From positions 1-23,408 of the forward strand of contig NZ_CAIP01000131.1 in assembly GCF_000297435.1 (NCBI RefSeq): DNA of 23,408 nucleotides. The letters run 5' to 3'. Position numbers and translations under genes: made by a program. The stretch is from Microcystis sp. T1-4 (GTDB lineage: Bacteria > Cyanobacteriota > Cyanobacteriia > Cyanobacteriales > Microcystaceae). Below are positions 15,081 through 22,344 of this stretch, in pieces (within the stretch, counting starts at the first letter, position 1; each line of letters starts with the position of its first letter). Under the pieces are notes generated by a model. The model did not search any database, had not been told where the DNA came from, and was given only the letters and a program-made list of their open reading frames with translations.

Positions 15081-15157
15081 GGGATTTAGGGAAATTTCAG
15101 CTAAATTCCCCACTACCCCCACACCCCACGAAAAACTTGTTCAGCAAACCCTATTTA
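15081..15157. repeat. Shared hairpin block plus CAGCAAACCCTA repeat end, copy 3
   Basis: 15081-15118 matches 9345-9383 at every position except one missing C. It includes the GGGAAATTT/AAATTCCC imperfect hairpin. It is followed directly by CCCCACGAAAAACTTGTTCA and GCAAACCCTATTTA (15124-15157), the best copy of the repeat end also seen at 803-835 and 11118-11152. The gapped GGGAGATAGG stretch at 15054-15067 belongs to the same composite. No coding sequence is inside. Confidence 0.65.
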
Positions 15158-15246
15158 AGAAGTATGTGCGATCGCCCTATCTTTCGCGGGCAACCCCTGC
15201 TAGGATAAAATACGGGTGAAAAATTGCTAATCCAAGGAGTACAGAC

Positions 15247-15363
15247 GTGATTGAACCTTTAGTGCTAGGGATTGTCCTAGGCTTAATTCCCATTACCCTA
15301 GCGGGTTTGTTCGTTGCCGCCTATTTACAGTACAAACGGGGCAATCAATTCGGCTTAGACTAA
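15247..15363 (+). CDS. petG: Cytochrome b6f complex subunit 5 (PetG)
   Basis: A 38-residue single-span subunit of the thylakoid cytochrome b6f complex, needed for its assembly or stability. The product begins MIEPLVLGIVLGLIP, has one membrane helix (about 5-27) and ends QYKRGNQFGLD, which is the standard PetG sequence. The start codon is GTG, with AAGGAG 9 bases before it. A strong hairpin terminator follows at 15394-15430, so it is a one-gene unit. A HIP1 site lies at about 15168, between the repeat block and the gene. Confidence 0.96.
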   Translation: MIEPLVLGIVLGLIPITLAGLFVAAYLQYKRGNQFGLD

Positions 15364-15393
15364 ATCTATCACGCCAATCCCCCGAATTGAGAC

Positions 15394-15430
15394 AATCTCC
15401 CGTCAAGCTAGGCACTAGACGGGAGATTTT
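15394..15430 (+). terminator. Terminator of petG
   Basis: AATCTCCCGTC (15394-15404) pairs fully with GACGGGAGATT (15418-15428) around a 13-base loop, and the right arm runs into TTTT (15427-15430). It lies 30 bases after the petG stop codon. The 100 bases that follow, up to the stop of mtnD, hold no gene I can support. Confidence 0.85.
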
Positions 15431-15530
15431 CAACAGGACAGATTTACCCCTTAACAGATTGTGACTGCCGGCGTTGCCATCCCTGCAAAATTCATCTGTC
15501 TTGGGAGAGCGCTCGCCAAAAAACCAAAGG

Positions 15531-16082
15531 CTACACGGCTGTTAAACTAGGAAAACGAATGACGGTTTCCGTATATTCGGGAACCCATCCGGCGGTACTG
15601 GTGAAGTAACGCACTGCTTTAACTCGTTTACTGGCAGTGAGGTGAAACCAGTGTTCGCTATGGGCGGGAACATTGATATATTCTTGAGGTTGAATAGTTA
15701 ATTCCCCCTGAGAACCATCGGGAAAAACAAAGCCAAAAACCCCCTCCCCATCAATGATATAACGCACCTCATCGTCAGCGTGGGTGTGACAGCGCTCGAA
15801 TTTGGCCAGTAAAGTGTCGAGATTGGCAAGGTCGGGGTGTAAAACGATTAAATCTCTGGATTGATAACCCGCTTCTTGCTTTAGTTGCTCAAAATAACCG
15901 TCTAAGCTGGTTAAAACTATTTCTTTTTCCTCGTCAGTCAGAGAAGCTTGCTTAAGTAGCTGACGGGTGGCTTCGTTTTCGATCGGCCAATAGTTTAAAG
16001 TAACATTTAATTTGGCCAATTCCAGACTAATATCGGCTAACTGGGTATAGGTTGTCCCATTCTCTAAGCGTAGTATCGCCAT
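15531..16082 (-). CDS. mtnD: Acireductone dioxygenase (ARD), methionine salvage
   Basis: Cleaves acireductone with oxygen to the 2-keto acid precursor of methionine, next to last step of the methionine salvage pathway that recycles methylthioadenosine. 183 residues, a cupin fold. Metal ligands are His99, His101 and Glu105 (HTHADDE), followed by RYIIDGEGVFGF and His144 in HSEHWFH. Which product forms depends on the bound metal (Fe or Ni) and cannot be told here. The ATG at 16082 has no strong ribosome binding site. No other mtn gene is adjacent; metK lies 13 kb away. Microcystis is known to use methionine salvage (its RuBisCO-like protein acts there), so the gene fits. Confidence 0.92.
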   Translation of the reverse strand: MAILRLENGTTYTQLADISLELAKLNVTLNYWPIENEATRQLLKQASLTDEEKEIVLTSLDGYFEQLKQEAGYQSRDLIVLHPDLANLDTLLAKFERCHTHADDEVRYIIDGEGVFGFVFPDGSQGELTIQPQEYINVPAHSEHWFHLTASKRVKAVRYFTSTAGWVPEYTETVIRFPSLTAV

Positions 16083-16196
16083 TAGTGATCATCCTCAAGA
16101 TTACTTTTTCCATTTTAAAGTTTTCCAGAGAGAAGCCGCTCGATTTTTTGCCCCTCGATCTCTTGCCAGTTCCTAGGATTTTCTGCTCAAAAATGC

Positions 16197-16202
16197 TATT
16201 AT
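16197..16202 (+). promoter_or_regulatory. -10 box of the tRNA-Ala gene
   Basis: TATTAT preceded by TGC forms an extended -10 element (TGCTATTAT) 11 bases before the first base of the tRNA. No good -35 hexamer is present at 16-18 bases, which is common for extended -10 promoters. Confidence 0.45.
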
Positions 16203-16213
16203 GGTCTATATAT

Positions 16214-16286
16214 GGGGAATTAGCTCAGTTGGTAGAGCGCTGCGATCGCACCGCAGAGGTCAGGGATTCGAGTTCCCTATTCTCCA
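16214..16286 (+). tRNA. tRNA-Ala (anticodon CGC)
   Basis: A complete 73-base cloverleaf. Acceptor GGGGAAT/ATTCTCC with the G3:U70 pair that marks alanine tRNAs, D arm GCTC-AGTTGGTA-GAGC, anticodon arm CTGCG-ATCGCAC-CGCAG giving anticodon CGC, variable loop AGGTC, T arm AGGGA-TTCGAGT-TCCCT and discriminator A. The CCA end is not encoded. It reads GCG codons. The anticodon arm contains a HIP1 octamer GCGATCGC, and the loop has A at 32 and C at 38. Confidence 0.97.
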
Positions 16287-16314
16287 TTTGCCAGAGATAT
16301 TAACCAGAAAGCAA

Positions 16315-17379
16315 CTAGAAAATACCTTTTAATTCCTTCTCATGATTATAAATCCAATCAAAAATATCTTGGATTAATTTTCTACCATCTCGCTGAGGCT
16401 GCCATCCAGTTACAGAACTGATTTTGCGAGAATCAGTGATAAAAATTGGCATATCTCCGGTGCGATTTTCGGGAATTGCCTCAATTATTATACTATTGGC
16501 CGTGATTTCCTCACATAGTTTTGTGGTTTCATAAAGGGACAAGGAAAAATCTTGCCCACCCCCCACATTAAAAGTCTGCCCTTTGAATTGTTCTAAATTA
16601 GCAATCTGAATATCGATTAAATCGAGTAAATCAGCTACATGAAGAAAATCTCTAACCTGTTTCCCCGTACCCCCATAACCGATATATTTTAAGGACTTCT
16701 GAAAGTAATGATTAGCCACCCAAAGGGCAAAAACTCCCTGATCAACTTTTCCCCTCTGCCAAGGACCGGTTAAAACTCCACAACGATTAATTAAAGTTCT
16801 TAATCCTTAGGCATCCCCATATTCATTAATAATCAGTTCCGATGCTAACTTAGTGGAACCGTAGAGAGAACGGGGCAAATCTAAGGGAAATTGTTCACTG
16901 ATACCAAAAGCAGAAACCCCAGGTAAATCTTGCTGTTCAGATAACTGAAAACGAGTATCTGTTTCTGTATAGTTTAATTGATTAAGATAGGCAATGGGAT
17001 AAACTCTGCTAGTGGAGAGAAAAATAAAATCTGCTTGGGTTTGTCTAGCTAATTCTAAACAGTTAATCGTTCCAATTAAGTTAGTTTGCAAAACATAGCC
17101 AGGGGAATTATAACCAGCTAAAACGGAAGGTTCTGCCGAACATTCTAGGATTAAATCCACTGGCAAAGCGGCTGCTTCTAAGTCTTCCGCATTTCTGACA
17201 TCTCCATGAACAAATTCAATTCCTGCTTGTTTGAGACGGGGAATATTTAATTCAGAACCGCGACGTTTTAAGTTATCTAAGGCGATAATTTTCCAATCAG
17301 GATAACGTTGGGCTAATCCCAAACCTAAGGAACTACCCACAAAACCCGCACCACCAGTAATTAACACTTGCCTAGTCAT
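16315..17379 (-). pseudogene. CDP-paratose 2-epimerase-like gene broken by a stop codon
   Basis: An extended SDR sugar-nucleotide epimerase of about 354 codons interrupted by one in-frame TAA (16807-16809, codon 191). Both halves are in the same frame and match one family. The N-terminal half has ITGGAGFVGSSLG, LDNLKRRGSELN, FVHGDVRNAEDL, STSRVYP and the catalytic YGSTK. The C-terminal half has LINRCGVLTGPWQ, KVDQG, GTGKQVRDFLHVADL and FNVGGG. These are signatures of CDP-paratose/tyvelose 2-epimerases, which form rare dideoxysugars for surface polysaccharides. The stop stands where relatives have tyrosine (GDAYGLRT), so a single base change (TAT/TAC to TAA) explains it. The ATG at 17379 has GAGGAG 8 bases upstream. 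It follows the GtrA-GT2 gene by 27 bases. A sequencing error is possible. Confidence 0.87.
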
Positions 17380-17406
17380 CAAAAATACTCCTCTAGATGA
17401 TAATTA

Positions 17407-18678
17407 TCAAACAACTTGATTCTTTTTCTGTTTGCGCTTATAGTCGCATCGAGAAAGGTGTTTTTCTAACCAGATAGAGAGAACTATAAATAAATAACGG
17501 CTACCCATTTCCTTGAGTTTTAACTTGGAAATCCCCGTGGTACGATTGCGCCAAGTGATGGGAATTGTCGTGTAGGAATATCCTCGCACGATTGCTTTTA
17601 AGGGCATCTCTACTGTTAAATTAAAATGGTGAGATAGTAGAGGTGAGATTCCTTCGATAACCTCCTTACGATAGATTTTAAAGGCGTTAGTGGTATCATT
17701 AAATTTTAGCCCAAATAAAACTTGAATGAAGAGATTAGCCAAACGATTAACAATTAACTTGTGTATGGGATAATCAATAACTTTTCCTCCCTTGATAAAA
17801 CGAGAACCAAAAACGCAATCGTAGCCTTCTTGCAGTTTATAATAATAGTCCACCATGTTATCGGGAGAGTCGGAATTATCGGCCATTACTACTGCCACTG
17901 CATCGCCGCTAAAATTTTCTAATCCACAGCGCACCGCAAACCCAAAACCGTTGGGATAATAGTTATTGATGTAGCGAATCCGAGGATTTTCTTGGTTGAT
18001 TTTTTGCAGAACTGCTTCGGTGTTATCTTTGCTATTGTCATTAACCACTAGGATTTCATAATCAATTTTATCCTCTTCTAAACGTTCAGATATTAAGTGA
18101 GTTGTGCTTTCGATGCAATCTTCTTCGTTGTAAGCAGGGATAATTATTGATAGGGTTTTTACTGCATAGTTATCCCTTGATTGACGTGGGTGAGAGTAAC
18201 CGTCCATCTCGAAAGCTGGTGCTAATCCTTCGGGATAGTACATTTCTGTCTCATTAGTCTTATTCTTGGGTTTAAAAATTAGGCTATCACTGGCAACATA
18301 GTTAATACTAGCTCCCACTAAAACCCCAATCATTGTGTTAACTCCGGGGCTAATTCCTAACCAGTTTAAGAAGGGAAATATCAAAAAAACTCGCAGTAAA
18401 ACTGCTAAACCTGCCGAGAGATGATAGAGAGGCAGTTGTATCAAAATTACATCTCTAATTGTCCAATCTCCCCCAGTCCACACCCAGATTCTATAGATAA
18501 AAAAACTAGCAATTAAAGATATTTCTATCGAAATAACATTAGCAATATTTTTCAGAAATGGGGTATTAAATCCCAAGTCGTCAATGAACCAATAAATTAA
18601 GAATAAGTTGATTAGAAATGCCACTCCCCCAGCAATGAGAAATCGGAAAATTTTATTGTTGTAGATTTTAATTAACAT
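17407..18678 (-). CDS. GtrA-GT2 fusion glycosyltransferase
   Basis: A 423-residue fused membrane protein. Residues 1-135 form a GtrA-like domain with four membrane segments (about 11-30, 45-63, 76-100, 112-130), a family thought to move lipid-linked sugars across the membrane. A linker (136-173) leads to a family 2 glycosyltransferase (174-400) of the polyprenyl-phosphate sugar transferase kind: LSIIIPAYNEED (176-187), VVNDNSKDNT (211-220), MADNSDSP (265-272), GSRFIKGG (291-298) and DTTNAFKIY. It would load a sugar onto polyprenyl phosphate and help export it for surface polysaccharide. Most fusions known to me have GT2 first and GtrA last; here the order is reversed. Next gene on the strand is the broken CDP-sugar epimerase, 27 bases away, so both probably served one glycan pathway. 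Confidence 0.87.
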   Translation of the reverse strand: MLIKIYNNKIFRFLIAGGVAFLINLFLIYWFIDDLGFNTPFLKNIANVISIEISLIASFFIYRIWVWTGGDWTIRDVILIQLPLYHLSAGLAVLLRVFLIFPFLNWLGISPGVNTMIGVLVGASINYVASDSLIFKPKNKTNETEMYYPEGLAPAFEMDGYSHPRQSRDNYAVKTLSIIIPAYNEEDCIESTTHLISERLEEDKIDYEILVVNDNSKDNTEAVLQKINQENPRIRYINNYYPNGFGFAVRCGLENFSGDAVAVVMADNSDSPDNMVDYYYKLQEGYDCVFGSRFIKGGKVIDYPIHKLIVNRLANLFIQVLFGLKFNDTTNAFKIYRKEVIEGISPLLSHHFNLTVEMPLKAIVRGYSYTTIPITWRNRTTGISKLKLKEMGSRYLFIVLSIWLEKHLSRCDYKRKQKKNQVV

Positions 18679-18850
18679 AATAGTATCTTAAATATGCTCT
18701 GGTTTAGTTTTTTTGGGTCAATACTGCTCTTAATAACCTCATTGTGAACCAGCAGAACCGGTTACTAGAACTATCGCCATAACTATATCCTGAATTTTTT
18801 GCCTAGTTGTTCAGAAATTTCCCAAGTTGAGAAAACTTTCCCCGACTTTA

Positions 18851-19630
18851 CTAGATAGGTTCGCCTTTGTCAATTAAACAGGAGGAGATTCCCTTAACTG
18901 CGGCAATTCCCTCAAAAATTATCGTCTTATCCACTAGGGGTGATTTAATCGCCTTTTCTTGCCAGTAATCCCTAATTAAGTCCCCATCTCCCCCTGTTAA
19001 AATTATCCTGCTCTCTGGATATAAATTTAACCATTCCAGACTGAATTTTTCTATTCCCGCCAAAATTGTATAAATTATCCCACTTCTTATCCCTTCTGCT
19101 GTTTCTTTTGCCCACATCTGCGGTAATCTTTCCGATAAGGACACCTCTGGTAAGGCTGCCGTCCGTTCCCTTAAACTGGCTAATTGCACCTTTAACCCGG
19201 GTAAAATTGCCCCCCCCACTAGCTTTTTATCCCTATCCACTCCCGTAAAAGTTAAAGCTGTTCCCGCATCGATGACTAAACAGGGAAATCCGTATTTTTT
19301 TCCCGCACCTAAGACAGCTAAAGCTCGATCGATGCCGAATGTTGGATATAAATCCAGTAAAGGAATATCTTTTAAAGTAATTATCCGTAAATTGCCATAA
19401 TTTGCCCATAATTCTCTTTGGTTAGGAACCACGGAGGCGACCATCAATTCACAGTTGCATTTATTTGTCAAGAGTTTAGGGAAAATTTGTTGCAAAAATT
19501 CATCCCTTAGGGGTTCTCTCAGGTGGGGACTATCGAGACAAGCTAACAGGGTTTGACCGCGGAAATACCCCCAATGTAGCCGAGAATTGCCGATCATCAA
19601 ACCGATCCAGTCAGTATCTTGCTCAGTCAT
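18851..19630 (-). CDS. coaX: Type III pantothenate kinase
   Basis: Phosphorylates pantothenate, the first step of coenzyme A synthesis, in the cytosol. 259 residues with the ASKHA-fold signatures of CoaX: IGNSRLHWG (13-21), GIDR (99-102), DAGTALTFT (121-129, catalytic Asp121), GGAILPGL (139-146) and LTGGDG. The opening motif reads LMIGNS where most CoaX proteins have an acidic residue before GNT (DIGNT); from memory this is usual in cyanobacterial members. ATG 19630 was taken as start. It is preceded by a G-rich repeat stretch (19631-19735) that separates it from the phosphoesterase gene on the same strand. The 170 bases between this gene and the GtrA-GT2 gene show nothing I can name. Confidence 0.93.
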   Translation of the reverse strand: MTEQDTDWIGLMIGNSRLHWGYFRGQTLLACLDSPHLREPLRDEFLQQIFPKLLTNKCNCELMVASVVPNQRELWANYGNLRIITLKDIPLLDLYPTFGIDRALAVLGAGKKYGFPCLVIDAGTALTFTGVDRDKKLVGGAILPGLKVQLASLRERTAALPEVSLSERLPQMWAKETAEGIRSGIIYTILAGIEKFSLEWLNLYPESRIILTGGDGDLIRDYWQEKAIKSPLVDKTIIFEGIAAVKGISSCLIDKGEPI

Positions 19631-19639
19631 TTAGTTAGT

Positions 19640-19740
19640 TAGTGGAAAGTGGGAAGTGGGGAGTGGGAAGTGGGGAAGTGGGGTGATGGGGAGAATAAAT
19701 AAAAATAATCTCCTGACGACCGGCTCCTGACTCCTGACTA
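19640..19740. repeat. Low-complexity purine-rich and CTGACT-type tandem stretch
   Basis: 19640-19685 is a run of imperfect GTGGGAA/GTGGGGA units. 19716-19740 repeats CTGACT/CTGACTA around GACGACCGGCTCC. The second motif resembles 770-800. Both are typical intergenic filler in this type of genome and code for nothing credible. Confidence 0.65.
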
Positions 19741-20571
19741 CTGAGTCCTGTTGATCAAAGTAATTACCGTCACTTCGGGGGGACAAAAAAGACGACCGGG
19801 AAAATAGGTTCCTAAGCCTCGATTCACATATAATTGATTTTCCCCGACTCGATGAAATCCCTCGGACCATTGCCAGTATCGGACTACTCTGCTAAACTGC
19901 CGGTGAAGGGGAACCCATTGACGATATGGTTCAGGCAGCGATCGCCTAAGTTGCTCTAAAACTATCGGTAGGGAACCCATACCGGGGATAGTCACTTGGC
20001 CTCCGTGGGTATGACCGGATAACTGCAAATCCACGCGCCAATCCCTTAAAACCATGGCTGTATCGGGATTGTGGGAAAGGACAAGTCTGGGTATATCGGG
20101 AGCAATTTGCTCGAGGATTTGCGGTAAAAACTCTCCAGACCAATAATCGGCCAATCCGACGATGGGAAAATTTTCGCCGTAGGGTGTGACGATTTCATTC
20201 CAGAGTACCCGAATTCCCACGCTAGTTAGGGCTGATCTGACGGTTTCCCTTGCTTGCGGAAGATAACTGTCATGATTTCCTAAACAAGCATAAATACCCC
20301 CTTGACTTTTGAGAGCTTTTATGCTCTCGACTAGGGCAAAAATTGGCCCGGGACTATAGGTAATAAAGTCCCCCGTCAGGAAGATGAGATCGGGTTTTTC
20401 CTGATTAGTAATGGCGATCGCTTCTTGTAGGAGAGCTACAGGCAAATGCTGTGCATCGCAGTGCAGATCTGACCACTGCACCAACTTGATCCCTTGCAGA
20501 TGTGCCGGTAAGCCAGCAATTGCGATCGTTAATCTTTCTACCTGTAAGGATTCTAGCCAAAAGGGTCGCAT
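19738..20571 (-). CDS. YkuE-like metallophosphoesterase
   Basis: A 277-residue calcineurin-type phosphoesterase. Metal-site motifs in order: SDLH (34-37), GDF (67-69), GNHD (98-101), SHNPD (166-170) and GHTHGGQ (186-192), the set seen in the YkuE group. Relatives often have a membrane anchor or signal at the N-terminus; this one does not, only a weakly hydrophobic stretch near 13-21, so it is probably cytosolic or peripheral. The substrate is unknown. It lies 96 bases after dapL on the same strand and 107 bases before coaX. It is not a paralogue in order or length of the phosphoesterase at 13314. Confidence 0.88.
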   Translation of the reverse strand: MRPFWLESLQVERLTIAIAGLPAHLQGIKLVQWSDLHCDAQHLPVALLQEAIAITNQEKPDLIFLTGDFITYSPGPIFALVESIKALKSQGGIYACLGNHDSYLPQARETVRSALTSVGIRVLWNEIVTPYGENFPIVGLADYWSGEFLPQILEQIAPDIPRLVLSHNPDTAMVLRDWRVDLQLSGHTHGGQVTIPGMGSLPIVLEQLRRSLPEPYRQWVPLHRQFSRVVRYWQWSEGFHRVGENQLYVNRGLGTYFPGRLFCPPEVTVITLINRTQ

Positions 20572-20631
20572 CGGTGAGCCGTTGTCGGTGAGTATGTCAA
20601 CAGTCTATCAATTATTCCCCGATGGGGTTGT

Positions 20632-20660
20632 TGGGGGATGCTTCCGCAAACATCCCTCTT
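20632..20660 (-). terminator. Possible transcript-end hairpin after dapL
   Basis: GGGATG and CATCCC (20635-20640 and 20651-20656) form a 6-pair stem around a 10-base loop, 10-30 bases after the dapL stop. On the minus strand no T-run follows, so it could equally be an RNA-stabilising hairpin. Confidence 0.3.
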
Positions 20661-20667
20661 TTGACCA

Positions 20668-21903
20668 TTAGCCTAGAAATTTACTGATAATTCTTTCCAT
20701 AGCGGCCTCGACGTTGGCACGAGTATTAAAAGCTGACAGCCGGAAATAACCCTCTCCGGCGGCCCCAAAGCCGGATCCAGGAGTTCCCACCACATTACAG
20801 GTATGTAGCAGTTTATCGAAGAAATCCCAACTCGATAGACCCTGGGGCGTTTTTACCCAAACGTAGGGCGCATTTACGCCACCATGGACTTCTAAACCGG
20901 CGGCGGTTAATTTTTCTCGGATAATTGTTGCATTTTGTAAATAAAACTTGACAAGTTCTTCTACTTGTGCTTTTCCTTCCGGAGAATAAACCGCCTCGGC
21001 CCCCCGTTGAACAATATAGGAAACGCCGTTAAATTTGGTCGATTGCCGACGATTCCACAGTTTCCAGAGTTGCACATCCGTCCCGTCGGCCGCTTTGGCC
21101 ATCAGACTTTGGGGAACCACGGTTAAAGCGCAACGGGTCCCGGTAAAACCGGCATTTTTAGAAAAAGAGCGAAATTCGATCGCACATTGCCGCGCCCCCT
21201 CGATTTCATAGATAGAGTGGGGTAAACTGGCATCGGTGATAAAGGCCTCGTAGGCTGCATCAAAAAAGATAATCGATCCGTTGGCCCTAGCATAATTAAC
21301 CCAAGCTGTCAAGTGTTCTTTGGTAGCCGTGGCCCCGGTGGGATTGTTGGGAAAACAGAGATAGATTAAATCGACTTTTTCCGCCGGAATCTGGGCAGTA
21401 AAGTTATTTTCGGCGGTAATTGGCAGATAAATCAAGCCCTCGTATTCGCCGCGTTCGTTGACCTCTCCCGTGTGTCCGGCCATAACGTTAGTATCGACGT
21501 AAACGGGATATACTGGGTCTGTCACAGCGATCGAGTTATTATCTCCAAAAATATCGAGAATATTGCCCGTATCGCACTTAGAACCGTCGGAAATAAAGAT
21601 TTCATCGGCACTTATCTCACAACCGCGAGCCTGAAAATCATGGACGGCGATTTTCTCCCTTAACCAAGCATAACCCTGTTCGGGCCCGTAACCCTTAAAG
21701 CTAGAGCGATCGCCCATTTCCTCCACCGCTTTGATCATTGCCTCACGACAAGCTAGGGGCAAAGGTTCGGTGACATCGCCAATCCCCAGACGGATAATAT
21801 TAGCATCGGGATTGGCTGCCGCAAAAGCTTGGACTCGTCGGGCAATTTCCGGGAAAAGATAACCCGCTTTTAGTTTTAAGTAATTACTGTTAATGGTTGC
21901 CAT
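20668..21903 (-). CDS. dapL: LL-diaminopimelate aminotransferase
   Basis: Converts tetrahydrodipicolinate directly to LL-diaminopimelate with glutamate as amino donor, a one-step route to lysine and peptidoglycan precursors used by cyanobacteria and plants. 411 residues, fold type I PLP enzyme. The N-terminus (INSNYLKLKAGYLFPEIARRV) is typical of DapL. The PLP site shows PNNPTG (185-190), FFDAAYEAF (Asp215, Tyr218) and the Schiff-base lysine Lys249 in RSFSKNAGFTG. The ATG at 21903 gives the standard family start. A promoter is placed at 21935-21962. The YkuE-like gene follows on the same strand. Confidence 0.96.
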   Translation of the reverse strand: MATINSNYLKLKAGYLFPEIARRVQAFAAANPDANIIRLGIGDVTEPLPLACREAMIKAVEEMGDRSSFKGYGPEQGYAWLREKIAVHDFQARGCEISADEIFISDGSKCDTGNILDIFGDNNSIAVTDPVYPVYVDTNVMAGHTGEVNERGEYEGLIYLPITAENNFTAQIPAEKVDLIYLCFPNNPTGATATKEHLTAWVNYARANGSIIFFDAAYEAFITDASLPHSIYEIEGARQCAIEFRSFSKNAGFTGTRCALTVVPQSLMAKAADGTDVQLWKLWNRRQSTKFNGVSYIVQRGAEAVYSPEGKAQVEELVKFYLQNATIIREKLTAAGLEVHGGVNAPYVWVKTPQGLSSWDFFDKLLHTCNVVGTPGSGFGAAGEGYFRLSAFNTRANVEAAMERIISKFLG

Positions 21904-21934
21904 AATTATTCTCGTTTCAGTCGCAACCTTTAAT

Positions 21935-21962
21935 TTTATAACAGTCAGTCATCAGCCGTCAG
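21935..21962 (-). promoter_or_regulatory. Probable dapL promoter
   Basis: On the minus strand CTGACG (21962-21957) and TATAAA (21940-21935) are spaced by 16 bases and match consensus at 4 and 5 of 6 positions. Transcription would begin near 21928, about 25 bases before the ATG. Confidence 0.45.
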
Positions 21963-22056
21963 TTTCGATCGCCCCCCTGCACGCAGTAGGATTGGGTGTA
22001 GGCGGTTGTCTTTCGATATACAATCAGAGAAAAACCTCTTAATAACTGACATTAGT

Positions 22057-22269
22057 ATGGGTGAATCAAAACGTCGTCAATCGGCCCTGGGTGATAAGTA
22101 TGGACAGGAAGAAAATATCCTGCCTTGGCTACCGATTACCAAAAGTCAAGCATCCCAAGCTTACAAGTTAACCACTAGGGGTGCCTGGATTGGTATAGGA
22201 GTTTTAGCCGGGGTTTGGCTAGTTATTCGTTTTGTCGGGCCGGCCTTCGGTTGGTGGGATGTCCAATAA
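22057..22269 (+). CDS. DUF2839 small membrane protein
   Basis: A 70-residue protein of the cyanobacterial DUF2839 family. It has a conserved hydrophilic head MGESKRRQSALGDKYGQEENILPWLPITKSQA and one membrane segment (about 43-62, WIGIGVLAGVWLVIRFVGP) ending in AFGWWDVQ. The function is unknown. The frame is open upstream to a TTG at 22006, but the family begins at MGESKRR, so ATG 22057 is chosen. No ribosome binding site is evident. A TATACAAT box at 22017-22024 may be its -10 region. It is divergent from dapL. Confidence 0.85.
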   Translation: MGESKRRQSALGDKYGQEENILPWLPITKSQASQAYKLTTRGAWIGIGVLAGVWLVIRFVGPAFGWWDVQ

Positions 22270-22285
22270 CCGCTTAAGGCTGCCT

Positions 22286-22318
22286 CAGTTATCAGTTATC
22301 AGTTATCAGTTATCAGTA
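22286..22318. repeat. Heptamer tandem repeat (CAGTTAT)
   Basis: CAGTTAT is repeated four times exactly (22286-22313), with a partial fifth unit. It is a heptameric short tandem repeat of the kind common between cyanobacterial genes, lying between two convergent genes. Confidence 0.85.
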
Positions 22319-22344
22319 AAAAACTCCCCACCAAAAAATTAATT

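Noticed and set aside
16052..16303. 83-residue open frame over the tRNA region
   Set aside because: It runs through the tRNA-Ala gene and its promoter and has no family resemblance.
19631..19870. 79-residue minus-strand frame
   Set aside because: It translates low-complexity repeats and the out-of-frame end of the phosphoesterase gene.
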